From positions 2,170,001-2,234,000 of the forward strand of contig JBHGNT010000015.1 of assembly GCA_043228905.1 (NCBI GenBank): a stretch of 64,000 nt of DNA. The letters are read 5' to 3'. Positions within the stretch are counted from its first letter, which is position 1. The number at the start of each line of letters is the position of its first letter. Below, piece after piece: positions 31,988 through 41,434 of this stretch. Position numbers and translations under genes: made by a program. The DNA comes from Azolla caroliniana. Lineage: Eukaryota; Polypodiophyta. Below the pieces are notes generated by a model. The model had not been told where the DNA came from and made no database searches. It worked only from the letters and a program-made list of their open reading frames with translations.

Positions 31988-33189
31988 ACCATATTTAATT
32001 AATTCCTTCACTCCGTATTTTGGACTCCTTCCCGGCCGGTAACAAAGACTTTACGCTGCCGATTTCCTCTGAGTCGACGCCGGTGATGACTAAATCATCA
32101 ACATAAAGTAAAAGTCTTATCGGTCCATTCCGACCTTGCCGGATGAAGAGTGAAGAGCCCGACTTGGATTTAGCAAACCCCATCCGACGCAGGCACTACG
32201 TGATCTTCATGCTCTAGGCACGCGAAGTTTTCTTTAATTGGCATACTACTGAAGACTTAGTATTCAATCCGGACTGGAATCCAAGTGGCTTGCCGCTTTA
32301 CCGGTCCATTCTAACCTTGCCGTATGAAGAGTGAAGAGCCCGATTTGGATTTAGCAGACCCCATCCGACGCAGGCGCTATGTGATCTTTGTGCTCCAAGC
32401 ACGCGAAGCTTGCTTTAATCAGCATACTACCGAAGTATTCAATCTGGACTGGAATCCGAGTGGCTACACCATGTATACTTGTTCCTTAAGTTCTCCTTCC
32501 AGGAACACGTTCTTCACATCCATCTAGTGCAAATGCCAACACTTCACACTGGCAACCGCAAAGACACGGACGATCGTCATCTTCGCAACCGCCGTGAACG
32601 TCTCATCGTCGTCGATGTCGTGTTGTTGTGCATGCAACATAGCCCTTGGCCACTAACCGGGCCTTGTAACGGTTGACGGAGCCGTTGGCCTTGTACTTGA
32701 TCTTGTACACCCACCTGCATCCAATCGGCGTCATGTCCTTGGGGACGTCAACCAGGTCCCAAGTCTCATTCTCCGTTAGCACTCGCACGACCGAGTCCTC
32801 ACCACTCATCAGCTTATTATCCTATTGGTCATTCCAACTCAGTCTTTCATTCGGCCCAGTTAGCCGGAATGAAATCGGAGTCTCCTCTAGAGTATCGATA
32901 TCTTCTTCTTCTTCCCAAATCATTTCGGGCTCACTGGCCTCATCCTTAGTGATCAAGTGGTCGGAATTGTTGGGGGTCAGAGTTGGAGTCGGAGTCAGTA
33001 GGGAGTACCATGATGCTGACTCATCGAATTCGACATCGCGGCTTACTCGAACTTCTTTTCTCCGGGGGTTATAGCACTTATACCCCTTTTGCTCATGTGA
33101 GTAGCCGATTAATATGCACTTCTCCAACTTCAAGTCCAACTTCTTTCGCTTCTCATCCGGCACATGCACATAAGTAATGTTGTCGAATA
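31988..33189 (-). pseudogene. Co-6, copia integrase-RT fragment
   Basis: Minus-strand relative of Co-5. From the right: integrase tail YVHVPDEKRKKLDLKLEKC, GYSHEQKGYKCYNPRRKEV and VEFDESASWYSL; acidic linker; RT start [34 protein letters not shown]. Decayed RT follows with a 181-bp duplication, and the last part has SLFIRQGRNGPIRLLLYVDD and VITG. It lacks gag, protease, most integrase and RNase H. The left end meets the D LTR and the right end joins the Co-4 LTR. Confidence 0.8.
32122..32470 (-). repeat. 181-bp tandem duplication in Co-6 RT
   Basis: The segment starting GGTCCATTCCGACCTTGCC at 32122 recurs at 32303 as GGTCCATTCTAACCTTGCC and continues alike to about 32465, with roughly 10% differences. 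Confidence 0.85.
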
Positions 33190-33412
33190 CCCTTGCACAT
33201 GAGGTGTATATATACCTCATTGAGGATATCGTTGTATTTTGATGCTTATTAATATAGAGAAAGGTCTTTAGCTACACTCTTGTTAATCATCCCCCATTTA
33301 TATTATTGTTCATAAGGGTATCTTCCTCTCTCTCTTCCTCTCACACCCATACACACACAAGTCACATAATCTTCCACTACTTTATCAATACTCACATCAT
33401 TAAACCCTAATT
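33190..33412 (+). repeat. Co-4 5' LTR, left part
   Basis: Matches 37182-37403 of the 3' LTR from CCCTTGCACATGAGGTG onward. The first 220 bp of the LTR are missing. The remainder of the LTR is at 34301-34329, after the insert. Confidence 0.85.
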
Positions 33413-34295
33413 TGTTGGGAATATATCCCTCAAGTGGGAGGAAGAACCGATTGATCGGAAAGCCATTAGTCGATGACAGGGAAGATCCGACTGTTCAGAA
33501 AGTCGACACTCGAAGAGTCGAAAACAATGAGTCGACTGTTTGAAGATTCGACTATTATTATTATAGTAAAGAGTGAAGGGGGATTTTGTTGGGAATATAT
33601 CCCTCAAGTGGGAGGAAGAACCGATTGATCGGAAAGCCATTAGTCGATGACAGGGAAGATCCGACTGTTCAGAAAGTCAACACTCGAAGAGTCGAAAACA
33701 GTGAGTCGATTGTTTGAAGATTCGACTATTATTATTATAGTAATAATAATAATGATGATGTGTGGAAACAAGTCCCTCCATATGGGAAAGAGAGAGGAGC
33801 CGAGTTAATGAGTGACTCGGCCGAGGCCGAAACCGGAATCGTGTAAATAGCCAACTCGGGTGACTATACTTGTAAATAGTCTAAGTGTGCGCCCCATGAG
33901 GTCTACGTATGTAAATAGCCAGAAAGTTGTGTAAGTATATATAACTAGGGAAAACTTTATGTATGTGCAAAACTGTGTAAGTGCAGAAGTTGTAAAAACA
34001 CAAGAGATCATGAGAGAGAGAAGTGTGAGCCGCGCCATAGCTGTGTGTGTATAGCAAACGCGAAGAGCCCTGTGCGGCTGATACACTCGACAGAGTGTTG
34101 TATTCCTCTCGGTGTTGTATAGCCACTTTGTATAGTGAAGAAATCTGTTTACCCGTGGTTTTCCCCGTTTTAGGGTTTCCACGTAAATCTCTGTGCACCA
34201 TTGTTCATCTTGTCTTTTCTTTGGCATATTTCTGTGATTCGTATTTCAGTAGTGTCTGTTCATTGTGATTTATACTCCGCAATGATTTCTCATCA
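33413..34295 (+). mobile_element. TRIM-like LTR-PPT-LTR insert
   Basis: Flanked by perfect 5-bp TAATT duplications (33408-33412 and 34296-34300). The first 156 bp (TGTTGGGAATATATCCC to the ATT repeat) equal the start of the LTR at 33587-34295. Then comes AGAGTGAAGGGGGATTT, a PPT, directly before that complete 709-bp LTR, which ends TCTCATCA. So everything from inside the 5' LTR to the PPT has been lost. No coding capacity. Confidence 0.85.
33587..34295 (+). repeat. Complete LTR of the TRIM-like insert
   Basis: TGTTGGGAATATATCCC to TCATCA. The start and PPT resemble the Tnt1-like Co-1. A region near 34141-34200 with GTTTCCACGTAAATCTC resembles Co-1 LTR sequence near its R region. Confidence 0.75.
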
Positions 34296-34329
34296 TAATT
34301 AATCCTAGTTAATTGCCTAATTATTAACA

Positions 34330-34347
34330 TGGTATCAAAGCGTGTGG
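34330..34347 (+). other. Co-4 primer-binding site
   Basis: TGGTATCAAAGCGTGTGG follows the LTR end TTATTAACA; one change from the initiator-Met consensus. Confidence 0.85.
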
Positions 34348-34489
34348 TTTAGTACATCCACTAAGCCCACCCAACTCTTCGTGATTGTGTGTTCAAGACG
34401 CTGATGACAAATCCGGTTATCTACTACTGTAGTGCCTCTACGTAGCACGTTTACAAAACCAAAAAGAAGGCACTACATCAACATGAACA

Positions 34490-35366
34490 CACAAATGGGT
34501 AGCTCGCCCCCTATTTAAAAGTTAGATCAGAGCAATTTTTTATCTTGGGAGTACCAGATGAACCAATACCTAGCCGGCCAAGGGTATTGGAGCTACATCA
34601 ACGGTGCACTTGAAAACAAACCTGACATCACAAACACCAACTACCCAACATGAGAGCAAGAAGCAAATCGGGTAATGTATTGCTTGGCAACATGTGTCCA
34701 CGATCACATGCTTAGCCACATTTGAGATGCCAAGATGCCTAAAGAAGCGTGGAAAACTTGAAGAAAACCTTCACCACCAACACGACCGCCCACAACCTTC
34801 AACAATAAGACGGAAGCCATTGAGGAACCTTCAGAAGAAGGGGGAGCTTCCATGTAGAACAAGGTCGGCAAACGAGGCCTACTACTTCCAACTATTGCGG
34901 CCAAATCGGCCACGGCGAAGAGGAGTGCCGAAAGAAGAGAAGTGAGCCAGCTTCGACAAGCCGACAACTCACAAATTACGCCACCAACTCCGAATACGAC
35001 GACTATGGTGGGCTATTCGTAATGAGACATAGAGCGAACTCTATGATGGCCTCCAACTCGGAACACATGTGTTTCGTCGACTCCAGCGCCTCACATCATA
35101 TGATGTCACACCAAGAGTGGTTTTGTGACCTAAGAACGCCAATTCAACTCGGTTACATAGAGACGGGAGATGACATCGCACATCCCATTCGGCACATCGG
35201 CGACATTCCATTCGGCAACGACAGCCAAAAAAATTGCATCAAGAATGTCTTGCATGTGCCTACAATAACAAAGAATTTGGTCTCAATAGGCCAAATCGTG
35301 GAGCAAGGAATGCAAGTTCGTTTCAACAATGAAGGATGCTTTATAGAAAAGATGGCTGACTCATAG
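34490..35366 (+). pseudogene. Co-4 gag-protease
   Basis: Decayed gag: MNQYLAGQGYWSYINGALEN near 34557 with in-frame stops. Gag is shortened, and a knuckle NYCGQIGHGEEECRKK is read near 34890-34940 in another frame. The protease frame from 35022 reads CFVDSSASHHMMSHQEW, where the catalytic DSG has become DSS. LHVPTITKNLVSIGQIVEQG follows, ending at TAG 35364-35366. Confidence 0.75.
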
Positions 35367-35389
35367 CTAAGGGACGAAGAAAGGGCTTA

Positions 35390-36891
35390 ATGTTCATCCT
35401 CAATTCAAATGAGGTGAAATCATCCATGTATGCGAAAGGTCTCAAAACCGAGACAAACATCAAGTTGTGGCAGAAGAGAATCAGCCACATGAACCTCCAA
35501 CGACTTCAAGCAATGCAATCAAAGGGAGTCGTCATCAGACTTCCGGCCTTCGAGTCGAAACAAGTCAACCGAGTGTGCAAAGCATGTCAACTCGGCAAAC
35601 AACACCGACTTCCCTTTCCAAAGGAGAGCAATGTAAGCAAAGGCCTCCTCGACGTCATACATTCGGATGTATGGGGACCAGCTCAAACGTTGACCATTGG
35701 AGGATGTTGATACTATGTCACCTTCATTGACGACTACTCCCGCTAGACGTGGATCTTCCCGATGAAAAAGAAGAGTGAATTGCTCTCCCACTTTCAAAAG
35801 CTCAAGAGCCAAGTCAAAAAATAAATCGGTCGGCACATTCGATGCCTTAGATCGGATGGAGAGGAATACTTCTCCGATGAATTCGTCTCCTACCTCCAAG
35901 GTGAAGACATGCAGAGAGAATTCTCATGTCCACACACACCCCAACAAAATGGAGTAGCTGAAAGGAAGAATCAACACATACTCGAGGTAGCACACGCCAT
36001 GATGCATGAGAAGCACATACGAACTTCTATTGGGCCAAAGCGGCATTCATAGTCGTCTATCTCATGAATCGGTGCACCACTAATGGAGTACATGAGCTAA
36101 CTCCATACGAGATCCTTGTTGGAAGGAAGTTGATCCTGTCCCACCTCAAGGTGTTTGGAAGCATTGTGAATGTTCACATCTCGAACGAAAACCGACAGAA
36201 GCTTGACGCGAAGTCGGATAAATGTATCCTCATAAGATACTCTTCCAAGAAAAAGGCATACAAGTGCTACAACCATTCAATCCGAGCAGTTCGGGTGAGT
36301 CGAGATGTAGTCTTTGACGAATCAGCATCTTGGTATAAGCTTGATTCAACACCAACTGGCCCAACTGAGCAAGAGTTGGACATCAATACGGATGACAACA
36401 TTCAGCCAAGTCCTTTACCAAACGACAATCCAAGGTCTACCGAACCAAGTGAACCACACGAGTCCACAGGCGACCAAAGCGCGTCGCAGCCAAGTCCAAA
36501 ATCGGACAAAGGCAAAGGTAAGATGCCCGAATACAAAGTCGACCACCCCGATGACAGTGATTCGGATGTGTCGGATCGCTCACTAGACAACGAGTTTAGG
36601 GTACCCATTATGCGTACACCCGGAATAAAGAAGGTGCTCACATCGGCAAGCGAAAAACTTCGACGCTCATCTAGAGAGAAGAATATCATCACTTGGCTCG
36701 GCGACAATGAGTATATGGCCCATCATTATATCTTCGCAATGAAGGTAGCAGCTGAACAAGAGCCCGAGTCCTCTACAAAAGTAGCTTGTTACCCACGATG
36801 GGTAGAAGCAATCGGTCTTCACCTATTTCACACTACAAGCCTTCGTCACCAACTTGAGGGGGAGGAACTGAAACTACCTTGGAAAGGCTGA
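35390..36891 (+). pseudogene. Co-4 integrase and acidic linker, RT deleted
   Basis: GAG-pre-integrase LWQKRISHMNLQRLQ and CKACQLGKQHRLPFP, then HSDVWGPAQ, several frameshifts at 35708-36063 around RSDGEEYFSDEF and NGVAERKNQ, and an integrase tail from 36064 (VHISNENRQKLDAKSDKC, YKCYNHSIRAVRVSRDV). The acidic Ser/Pro linker ends REKNIITWLGDNEYMAHHY. After RWVEAIG, which in relatives opens RT, the sequence jumps to the last codons before the 3' LTR. The whole RT-RNase H, about 500 codons, is gone. Confidence 0.8.
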
Positions 36892-36962
36892 AGAAAACCG
36901 AAGGTCGAACGGAAGTGGACAAAGCCGAAAGCCAAACCAGACTACTTCAGCTTGAGGGGACG

Positions 36963-37430
36963 TGTTGAGATTTCAAGCTCAACTTAGTTTAGCCATTTAG
37001 TCAACCACGTAACTTAGTAGTTACCTAGATAGAATCTAGTCAGTGTGTTGACCTTTAAACCCTTAAATAGGATCTTGTACTTGCACGTAAGTGGGGATAC
37101 ATTCTAGATCCTCCACTACCAAGTTCATTTAATATAGGACTTACACAATTGTACCTATATTGTCCTCACACATGTGCACCCTTGCACATGAGGTGTATAT
37201 ATACCTCATTGAGGATATCGTTGTATTTTGATGCTTATTAATATAGAGAAAGGTCTTTAGCTACACTCTTGTTAATCATCCCCCATTTATATTATTGTTC
37301 ATAAGGGTATCTTCCTCTCTCACTTCCTCTCACACACATACACACACAAATCACATAATCTTTCGCTACTTTATCAATACTCACATAATTAGACCCTAAT
37401 TAACCCTAGTTAATTACCTAATTATTAACA
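36963..37430 (+). repeat. Co-4 3' LTR
   Basis: 468 bp, TGTTGAGATTTCAAGCTCAAC to TTATTAACA, preceded by the PPT-like GCTTGAGGGGACG. An imperfect form of the inverted repeat seen in Co-2 spans the junction. A TATA-like TTAAATAGG lies near 37062. Confidence 0.88.
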
Positions 37431-37474
37431 TTGTTGAATTCCCTACTGTTGCAGATAACTATTGAACTCGACGG
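37431..37474. other. Short unassigned gap
   Basis: 44 bp between the Co-4 and Gy-F LTRs. I see no recognised feature; it may be the old insertion-site sequence. Confidence 0.4.
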
Positions 37475-38234
37475 TGTCGTGAAGAAAACCGGCCTTAGGA
37501 GGAATCGATGAATAAGACGCATGAACCGGCCCTTACGCGCGGGCACAAGTATTGATAAGATGTACATAATTAGGAATAGATCAACTAAGGTAAATATACT
37601 AGGTAGTACACCTATATTAGCTAGGAAATCGATGTGTATCTCTGTTTGAAGGGACAGAGAATAAAGATGATGTATTCAGGATGTGACGGCCCTCCTCGGC
37701 GACCTATAAAAGAAAAGGGGAGATGGTTGAAGCATCTATCGTGTTTGGGAGGACGAAGTGTTGTCGGACTGGGAACCGAGCACTCTTCTCGTTTTCTTCG
37801 TTGAGCTCTGTAGGTTTTGGTCGGTTGCCTCTGCTCGAGGGAGAAGCCCGTGCGCTTTGGCAAAGGCTCCACTACTGCTCTATGTGTGTGTGGGTGTTCC
37901 GTGTGGTCGTTCACCAGCTTGCCGGTTGTAATCTCAAAAAGCATTGTATTCGCCTAATTGTCTTAATCGATTCCTTGCTTGTGAGTCCTCTACGTATTTG
38001 TGTGTGTGTGTGTCTCGGCCCATTGTTGGCACGAAATCAGACGAGAGTGTATTACACGAAATCAGACGAGTCGAGGATCGTTCACCCGGTGAGCACCGCG
38101 TACCTACTTGCTGGTAGCCGGTACTTGCCGGCCCATTGTTTCACCTTGCTCCTCCCACTGTTTCAGGTATACCTCGGTCCAGGGCCCTTGTGGTCCCGCC
38201 TTAGTTTCCTACACGAGAGCGTAACAACACGACA
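37475..38234 (+). repeat. Gy-F 5' LTR
   Basis: 760 bp, TGTCGTGAAGAAAACCGG to AACACGACA. TATA box CCTATAAAAG at about 37702-37711; GAGGACGAAGTGTTGTCGGA follows near 37750, a block shared with the Gy-A and solo LTRs. A GT microsatellite sits near 38000-38013. Confidence 0.9.
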
Positions 38235-38236
38235 TC

Positions 38237-38255
38237 TTTGGGGAACCCGACGTGA
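38237..38255 (+). other. Gy-F primer-binding site
   Basis: TTTGGGGAACCCGACGTGA, one change from the Gy-A/E1/E2 site. Confidence 0.8.
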
Positions 38256-38279
38256 AACAAGGCGGGAAAGGAGTCGAAG

Positions 38280-38615
38280 ATGAGGGGATCAGAACTGGCC
38301 GAAGCCATGGCGACAGCCGTTGATCAGATAGTAAGTGCTCGCGAGGGCACAGGCGCCCTAGACAGGGCCGTCGAAGCAATTGTCAGTACAATAGGCCGGT
38401 TCAGCGGGAAGAACGCCACGAGCTATTTAGAGACCTACCGAGCCAAGATGGTGATGAGGGACATCCCGGAGGACAGGCGTTCGAGGACGAGCTATTTAGA
38501 CACCTACCGAGCCAAGACCCGTTCTCGCAAGGAAGTTCGAGGAACCTTCGCCGGCAAGAAAGGAGGGAACTTGGCATTGGCTTGAGATAGGCTCGACCTT
38601 GACCGGCGTGGTCAA
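38280..38615 (+). pseudogene. Gy-F gag, N-terminal part
   Basis: MRGSELAEAMATAVDQIVSA, TIGRFSGKNATSYLETY and VMRDIPEDR match Gy-A gag. The segment GAGCTATTTAGAGACCTACC at about 38429 recurs with one change at about 38492 (ELFRHLPSQ-like in DNA, SYLDTYRAK in protein). Most of the capsid is then deleted, and the frame shifts to TWHWLEIGSTLTGVV, which lies far downstream in Gy-A gag. Element H interrupts it at 38616 with the duplication GTCAA. Confidence 0.78.
38611..38615 (+). repeat. Target-site duplication of H, left
   Basis: GTCAA here and GCCAA at 51080-51084 flank H: a 5-bp duplication with one later change. Confidence 0.75.
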
Positions 38616-38790
38616 TGTCAAGGCTGAGAGAGAGAAAGAGAGAGAAAAAGAGATAGAGAGATAATTGAAAGAGAATTATTATATTGAAGCGTAAAATGGA
38701 TTACAAAGAGTAGGCTACAAAATGGCGTTGAACCAATTTAGGTTTGGGATGGGTGGTAGATCCCTATTTATAAGTAATAGAGAACACTCT

Positions 38791-38922
38791 AGAATATTCT
38801 AGGTTATCCTAGAATGTAGAGTAATCTAGAAGATCTCTAGAGTATTCTAGAAGGTTCTAGTGGTATAGAACACTCTAGAATAGTCTAGGTCATTCTAGAA
38901 TGTAGAGTAATATAGAATATTC
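38791..38922. promoter_or_regulatory. Heat-shock-element cluster in the H 3' LTR
   Basis: AGAATATTCT at 38791-38800, a perfect three-unit TTCnnGAAnnTTC at 38845-38857, TTCTAGAA at 38893-38900 and GAATATTC at 38915-38922. The first lies about 21 bp upstream of the minus-strand TATA. Only the 5' LTR copy (50784-50915) would drive the element. Confidence 0.65.
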
Positions 38923-38970
38923 CTATGATATTAGATTTCATATTCTAGAGACTATACATATAAGAATATT

Positions 38971-39023
38971 AATACAATGGTTAAGGATTTGACATGTGTA
39001 CAACAAGGTCGTGGGTTCAAATC
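38971..39023 (+). other. tRNA-like segment in the H 3' LTR
   Basis: An A-box-like TGGTTAAGGATTTG (38978-38991) and a B box GGTTCAAATC (39014-39023), antisense to H. Acceptor pairing is not evident, so it is not called a tRNA gene. Co-5 entered directly after the B box. Confidence 0.55.
39019..39023 (+). repeat. Target-site duplication of Co-5, left
   Basis: AAATC, repeated perfectly at 45698-45702. Confidence 0.92.
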
Positions 39024-39375
39024 TGTTGAGTGGCAAGCTCAACCGGAGCCGGATCGGGTGAATAAGCCGGAGCCGGTAAGCGAGACGGATCGGGCGAAAC
39101 GGATCGGTATGACGGTGAGCAACCGAACCGGCAAGCAGTGGAGGCTGGGTGCAATCCGTAACCGGAAGTCCAATCGTAAGCCTAGTATAGGATAGACTAC
39201 TAGTTAGCTATAGTCTCATAGTAAGTGTCAGATGCTCGTGTGAGCATTGAAGTACATGGTACTTCTATCAGTCCTAAGAGGACTTGTATAAATAGTGCTA
39301 CTTAGCACAGTGTGTATACAGAGTCTTGAAATAATTTTGAAATTGTGTTCTGCTCTCTCTCTCTCTCTCTCTCTC

Positions 39376-40265
39376 ATCTAAAATGTCGTACTATAAGAAA
39401 CACTTCATGCACTTCTCTGAGTTAGGTTTTATCACGCGGCCAAAATATCTAGATGTATTCTTACCACATGCACTAAGGGTTGCCATTGGACAACTTAGAA
39501 TATCATCTCACCAACTTGAGATTGAAAATGGCCGTACTAGTGGAGTTCCTAGGGAGGAAAGGATATGTAGGTTATGTCACATAGAGATAGAGGATGAGTA
39601 CCACTTTACATGCAAGTGTCCAACCTATGCCGAGATAAGGGCAAAATACCAAGACATACTTGGTCCGTCTCCCACCCTCCCCAAACTATTAGATACTCTA
39701 GATATAAAGAAATTAGGCAAATACATTCTAGAGCTAAAACAACACAGAGAGAATAAATTACAAAATGTTGACAATAATGTTGCTAATGATCACGAACATG
39801 TAACAAATGCAGTTTCTCAGGAACCTGAGGAGACAACGAATGCCGACACACTTGCACCACTCGGCCTTTCCATTGATGAGGCAGAAAACCAGAGAAGAAC
39901 CAAACGTCCTCGGGTGCCGGGTTTCAAAGCAACTCAACGTGATGTGGAAGCAATATTGAAAATAAGGGAACGTGAGCTACACCGCCTAGAAGCCATGGCT
40001 AGGGCACTCTCTACATTGGAACCCACATCAAGACCCTTTGACCCCCCACTTCTTTTCGAGAGGCTTGGGTGGAAATAAAATTAGGCTTAGTGTATAGTCA
40101 CTTTCAAGTATACTACATATTGTACACTACTAGAACTCTTTTAGTTTAAGTTCTATTTTTTTTACTTAATTTTATTTTTAGTTATGATGACTGGATAAAT
40201 ACTCTATTGTTGTAAACCAATTGTCTCATGGGCCAAATTTGGCCTTAGAAGACGTTAATCCATCT
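39376..40265 (+). mobile_element. 5'-truncated LINE-like fragment in the CT tract of Co-5
   Basis: About 890 bp lying within the CT microsatellite of the 5' LTR and absent from the 3' LTR. It begins ATCTAAAATGTCG, contains one 231-codon ORF and a 3' UTR of 185 bp ending GGCCTTAGAAGACGTTAATCCATC, next to CTTTCTTTCTCTCTC. The lack of terminal repeats, a 5'-truncated ORF and a low-complexity target suit target-primed insertion. Confidence 0.65.
39383..40078 (+). CDS. C-terminal part of a non-LTR RT protein with CCHC finger (231 aa)
   Basis: An intact ORF. The N-terminal part has LPHALRVAIGQLRISSHQLE and NGRTSGVPREERICRLCHIE. A finger with spacing C-X2-C-X8-H-X2-C follows (CRLC, DEYHFTC, KCPTYAEIR). 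Such R-x-C-x2-C and D-E-Y/F-H-F patterns are familiar from C-termini of jockey/CR1-like LINE proteins, mostly in animals. About residues 120-175 are polar, and 175-231 contain FKATQRDVEAILKIRERELH, probably helical. The Met at 39389 or 39383 is just the first after truncation. It could instead be a captured host sequence; I recognise no host family. Confidence 0.55.
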   Translation: MSYYKKHFMHFSELGFITRPKYLDVFLPHALRVAIGQLRISSHQLEIENGRTSGVPREERICRLCHIEIEDEYHFTCKCPTYAEIRAKYQDILGPSPTLPKLLDTLDIKKLGKYILELKQHRENKLQNVDNNVANDHEHVTNAVSQEPEETTNADTLAPLGLSIDEAENQRRTKRPRVPGFKATQRDVEAILKIRERELHRLEAMARALSTLEPTSRPFDPPLLFERLGWK

Positions 40266-40323
40266 TTCTTTCTCTCTCTGTGTTGTTCTCTGTTTTACGC
40301 TTCCGCAAACACTCAGGTTTACA

Positions 40324-40341
40324 TGGTATCAGAGCGCGAGG
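40324..40341 (+). other. Co-5 primer-binding site
   Basis: TGGTATCAGAGCGCGAGG abuts the LTR; the first 12 bases match the initiator-Met PBS. Confidence 0.92.
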
Positions 40342-40417
40342 GTTGAGAACCTCTGCTGCAGACATTTACTCTTGAGAAGAAAACCCTAACAGGTCGAAAA
40401 CAGACACAGTAGAAGAC

Positions 40418-41434
40418 ATGGATAGAGGCATGGCTACGTCGCTCCCGGTGGAGAAGCTCGACAGGAGCAACTACGCATCCTGGTCTTACAAGATGCACCA
40501 GTACCTGCTTGGACACGGGTACTGGAGTTATGTCGAAGGAGCGAATGATGCGGTGCCAGACTCGGCACACAAGGACTTCCCGGTATGGGAACAGGCGGCA
40601 AGCAGGGTGATGTACTGCTTCGCGTCCAGTGTCGGCGATCAGCTGCTCAGCCACATCCGTGACGCCAAGACATCGAAGGATGCTTGGGGGAACCTGAAAA
40701 AGGTTTTCGCCGCAAGCACCACTGCCCGGAAGCGGCAACTCAGACAGGAGTTGAGCAATGTTCGACAGAAGAACATGTCCGTGGCAGACTACACGGGCCG
40801 GATAAAGGAGATCTGCGACTCGCTCGCCTCTATCAATGTTACCATAGAGGAAGACGAGATGGTGCAGGTATGTCTCGGAGGCCTGGCGTCCAAGTTCGGA
40901 GCGTTCCGGATTGTGGTGTGTACAAGGGAGAATACCCCCTCATTCTTCGACTTACAGTCGATGCTCCTTGTAGAGGAGAACCACGCCGGTGCATCCCCGG
41001 ACAGCCGAATGCTGTACACGGGAACGGATCGGCTCCGTGGGCGTGGTGGAAGAGGTGGGTCGGCACGCAATGGAGGCGGCCGGCAAGAGCAGGAACGGAG
41101 GCACTATGAGCATGCCGACAGCAGTTCCGGGACTTCCACAAGCAGGGGGAGTCAAGGCGGTGCCGGAGGCCGGCAAGACAAATCCGCTACGGAATGCTGG
41201 TACTGTGGCAAAAAAGGCCACAGGGAAAGCGAGTGCTGGAGAAAGCGTGCCGATTCGGACAAATCCGGATCCGGCAAGACCGGTAAGGATGGCCGGCAAA
41301 ACTCGCACTACGCAAACGGATCAGGAGGATCTGAAACCGGAAAGGCCGGTAAAGGGGCCAGCCTTGGTGATGAATCACAAGGCAAACTCAATGAGGAAGA
41401 CCACTTCCAAAACGGAGGAAGTGTGGTATGTTGA
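40418..41434 (+). pseudogene. Co-5 gag (frameshifted at its end)
   Basis: Starts MDRGMATSLPVEKLDRSNYA, 94 bp after the LTR. UBN2-type gag with WSYKMHQYLLGHGYWSYVEG, DAWGNLKKVFAASTTARKRQ and ICDSLASINVTIEEDEMV. A Gly/Arg-rich linker LRGRGGRGGSARNGGGR leads to CWYCGKKGHRESEC at about 41195-41236. In Co-7 the frame continues smoothly into HKANSMKKTT and protease. Here an extra G in GGGG (41354-41357) shifts it, so the last 26 residues to the stop at 41432 are artificial. Confidence 0.88.

Larger units (their letters stand above)
33190..37430 (+). mobile_element. Co-4, copia derivative without RT-RNase H
   Basis: Plus-strand copia with a 5'-truncated 5' LTR (33190-33412 and 34301-34329), PBS, decayed gag, PR, integrase and a full 3' LTR. 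RT and RNase H are missing altogether. A TRIM-like element sits in its 5' LTR. The left end abuts Co-6 with no duplication. Confidence 0.82.
38616..39023 (-). repeat. H 3' LTR, outer part (continues at 45698-45765)
   Basis: Matches 50609-51016 of the 5' LTR closely. It starts TGTCAAGGCTGAGAGAG on the plus strand and contains a GA-rich tract, TATA box (minus TATAAATA at 38763-38770), HSE cluster and tRNA-like segment. Co-5 interrupts it at 39023, and the remaining 68 bp are at 45698-45765. Confidence 0.9.
39024..40323 (+). repeat. Co-5 5' LTR (interrupted)
   Basis: LTR sequence is 39024-39375 and about 40266-40323, together some 410 bp, TGTTGAGTGGCAAGCTCAAC to GGTTTACA. TATA-like GTATAAATAG at about 39295-39304, then a CT microsatellite into which the LINE-like fragment is inserted. 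Confidence 0.9.

Noticed and set aside
38971-39023. A possible tRNA gene
   Set aside because: A and B boxes are present, but I cannot form acceptor or anticodon stems; it is listed as tRNA-like only.
39383-40078. A host protein-coding gene
   Set aside because: No promoter or intron evidence; the ORF is a late insertion in an LTR and resembles a LINE protein C-terminus. Kept as a mobile-element ORF.
40989-41434. Programmed gag-pol frameshifting in Co-5
   Set aside because: Co-7 and Co-2 have gag and protease in one frame, and an extra G at 41354-41357 explains the shift.
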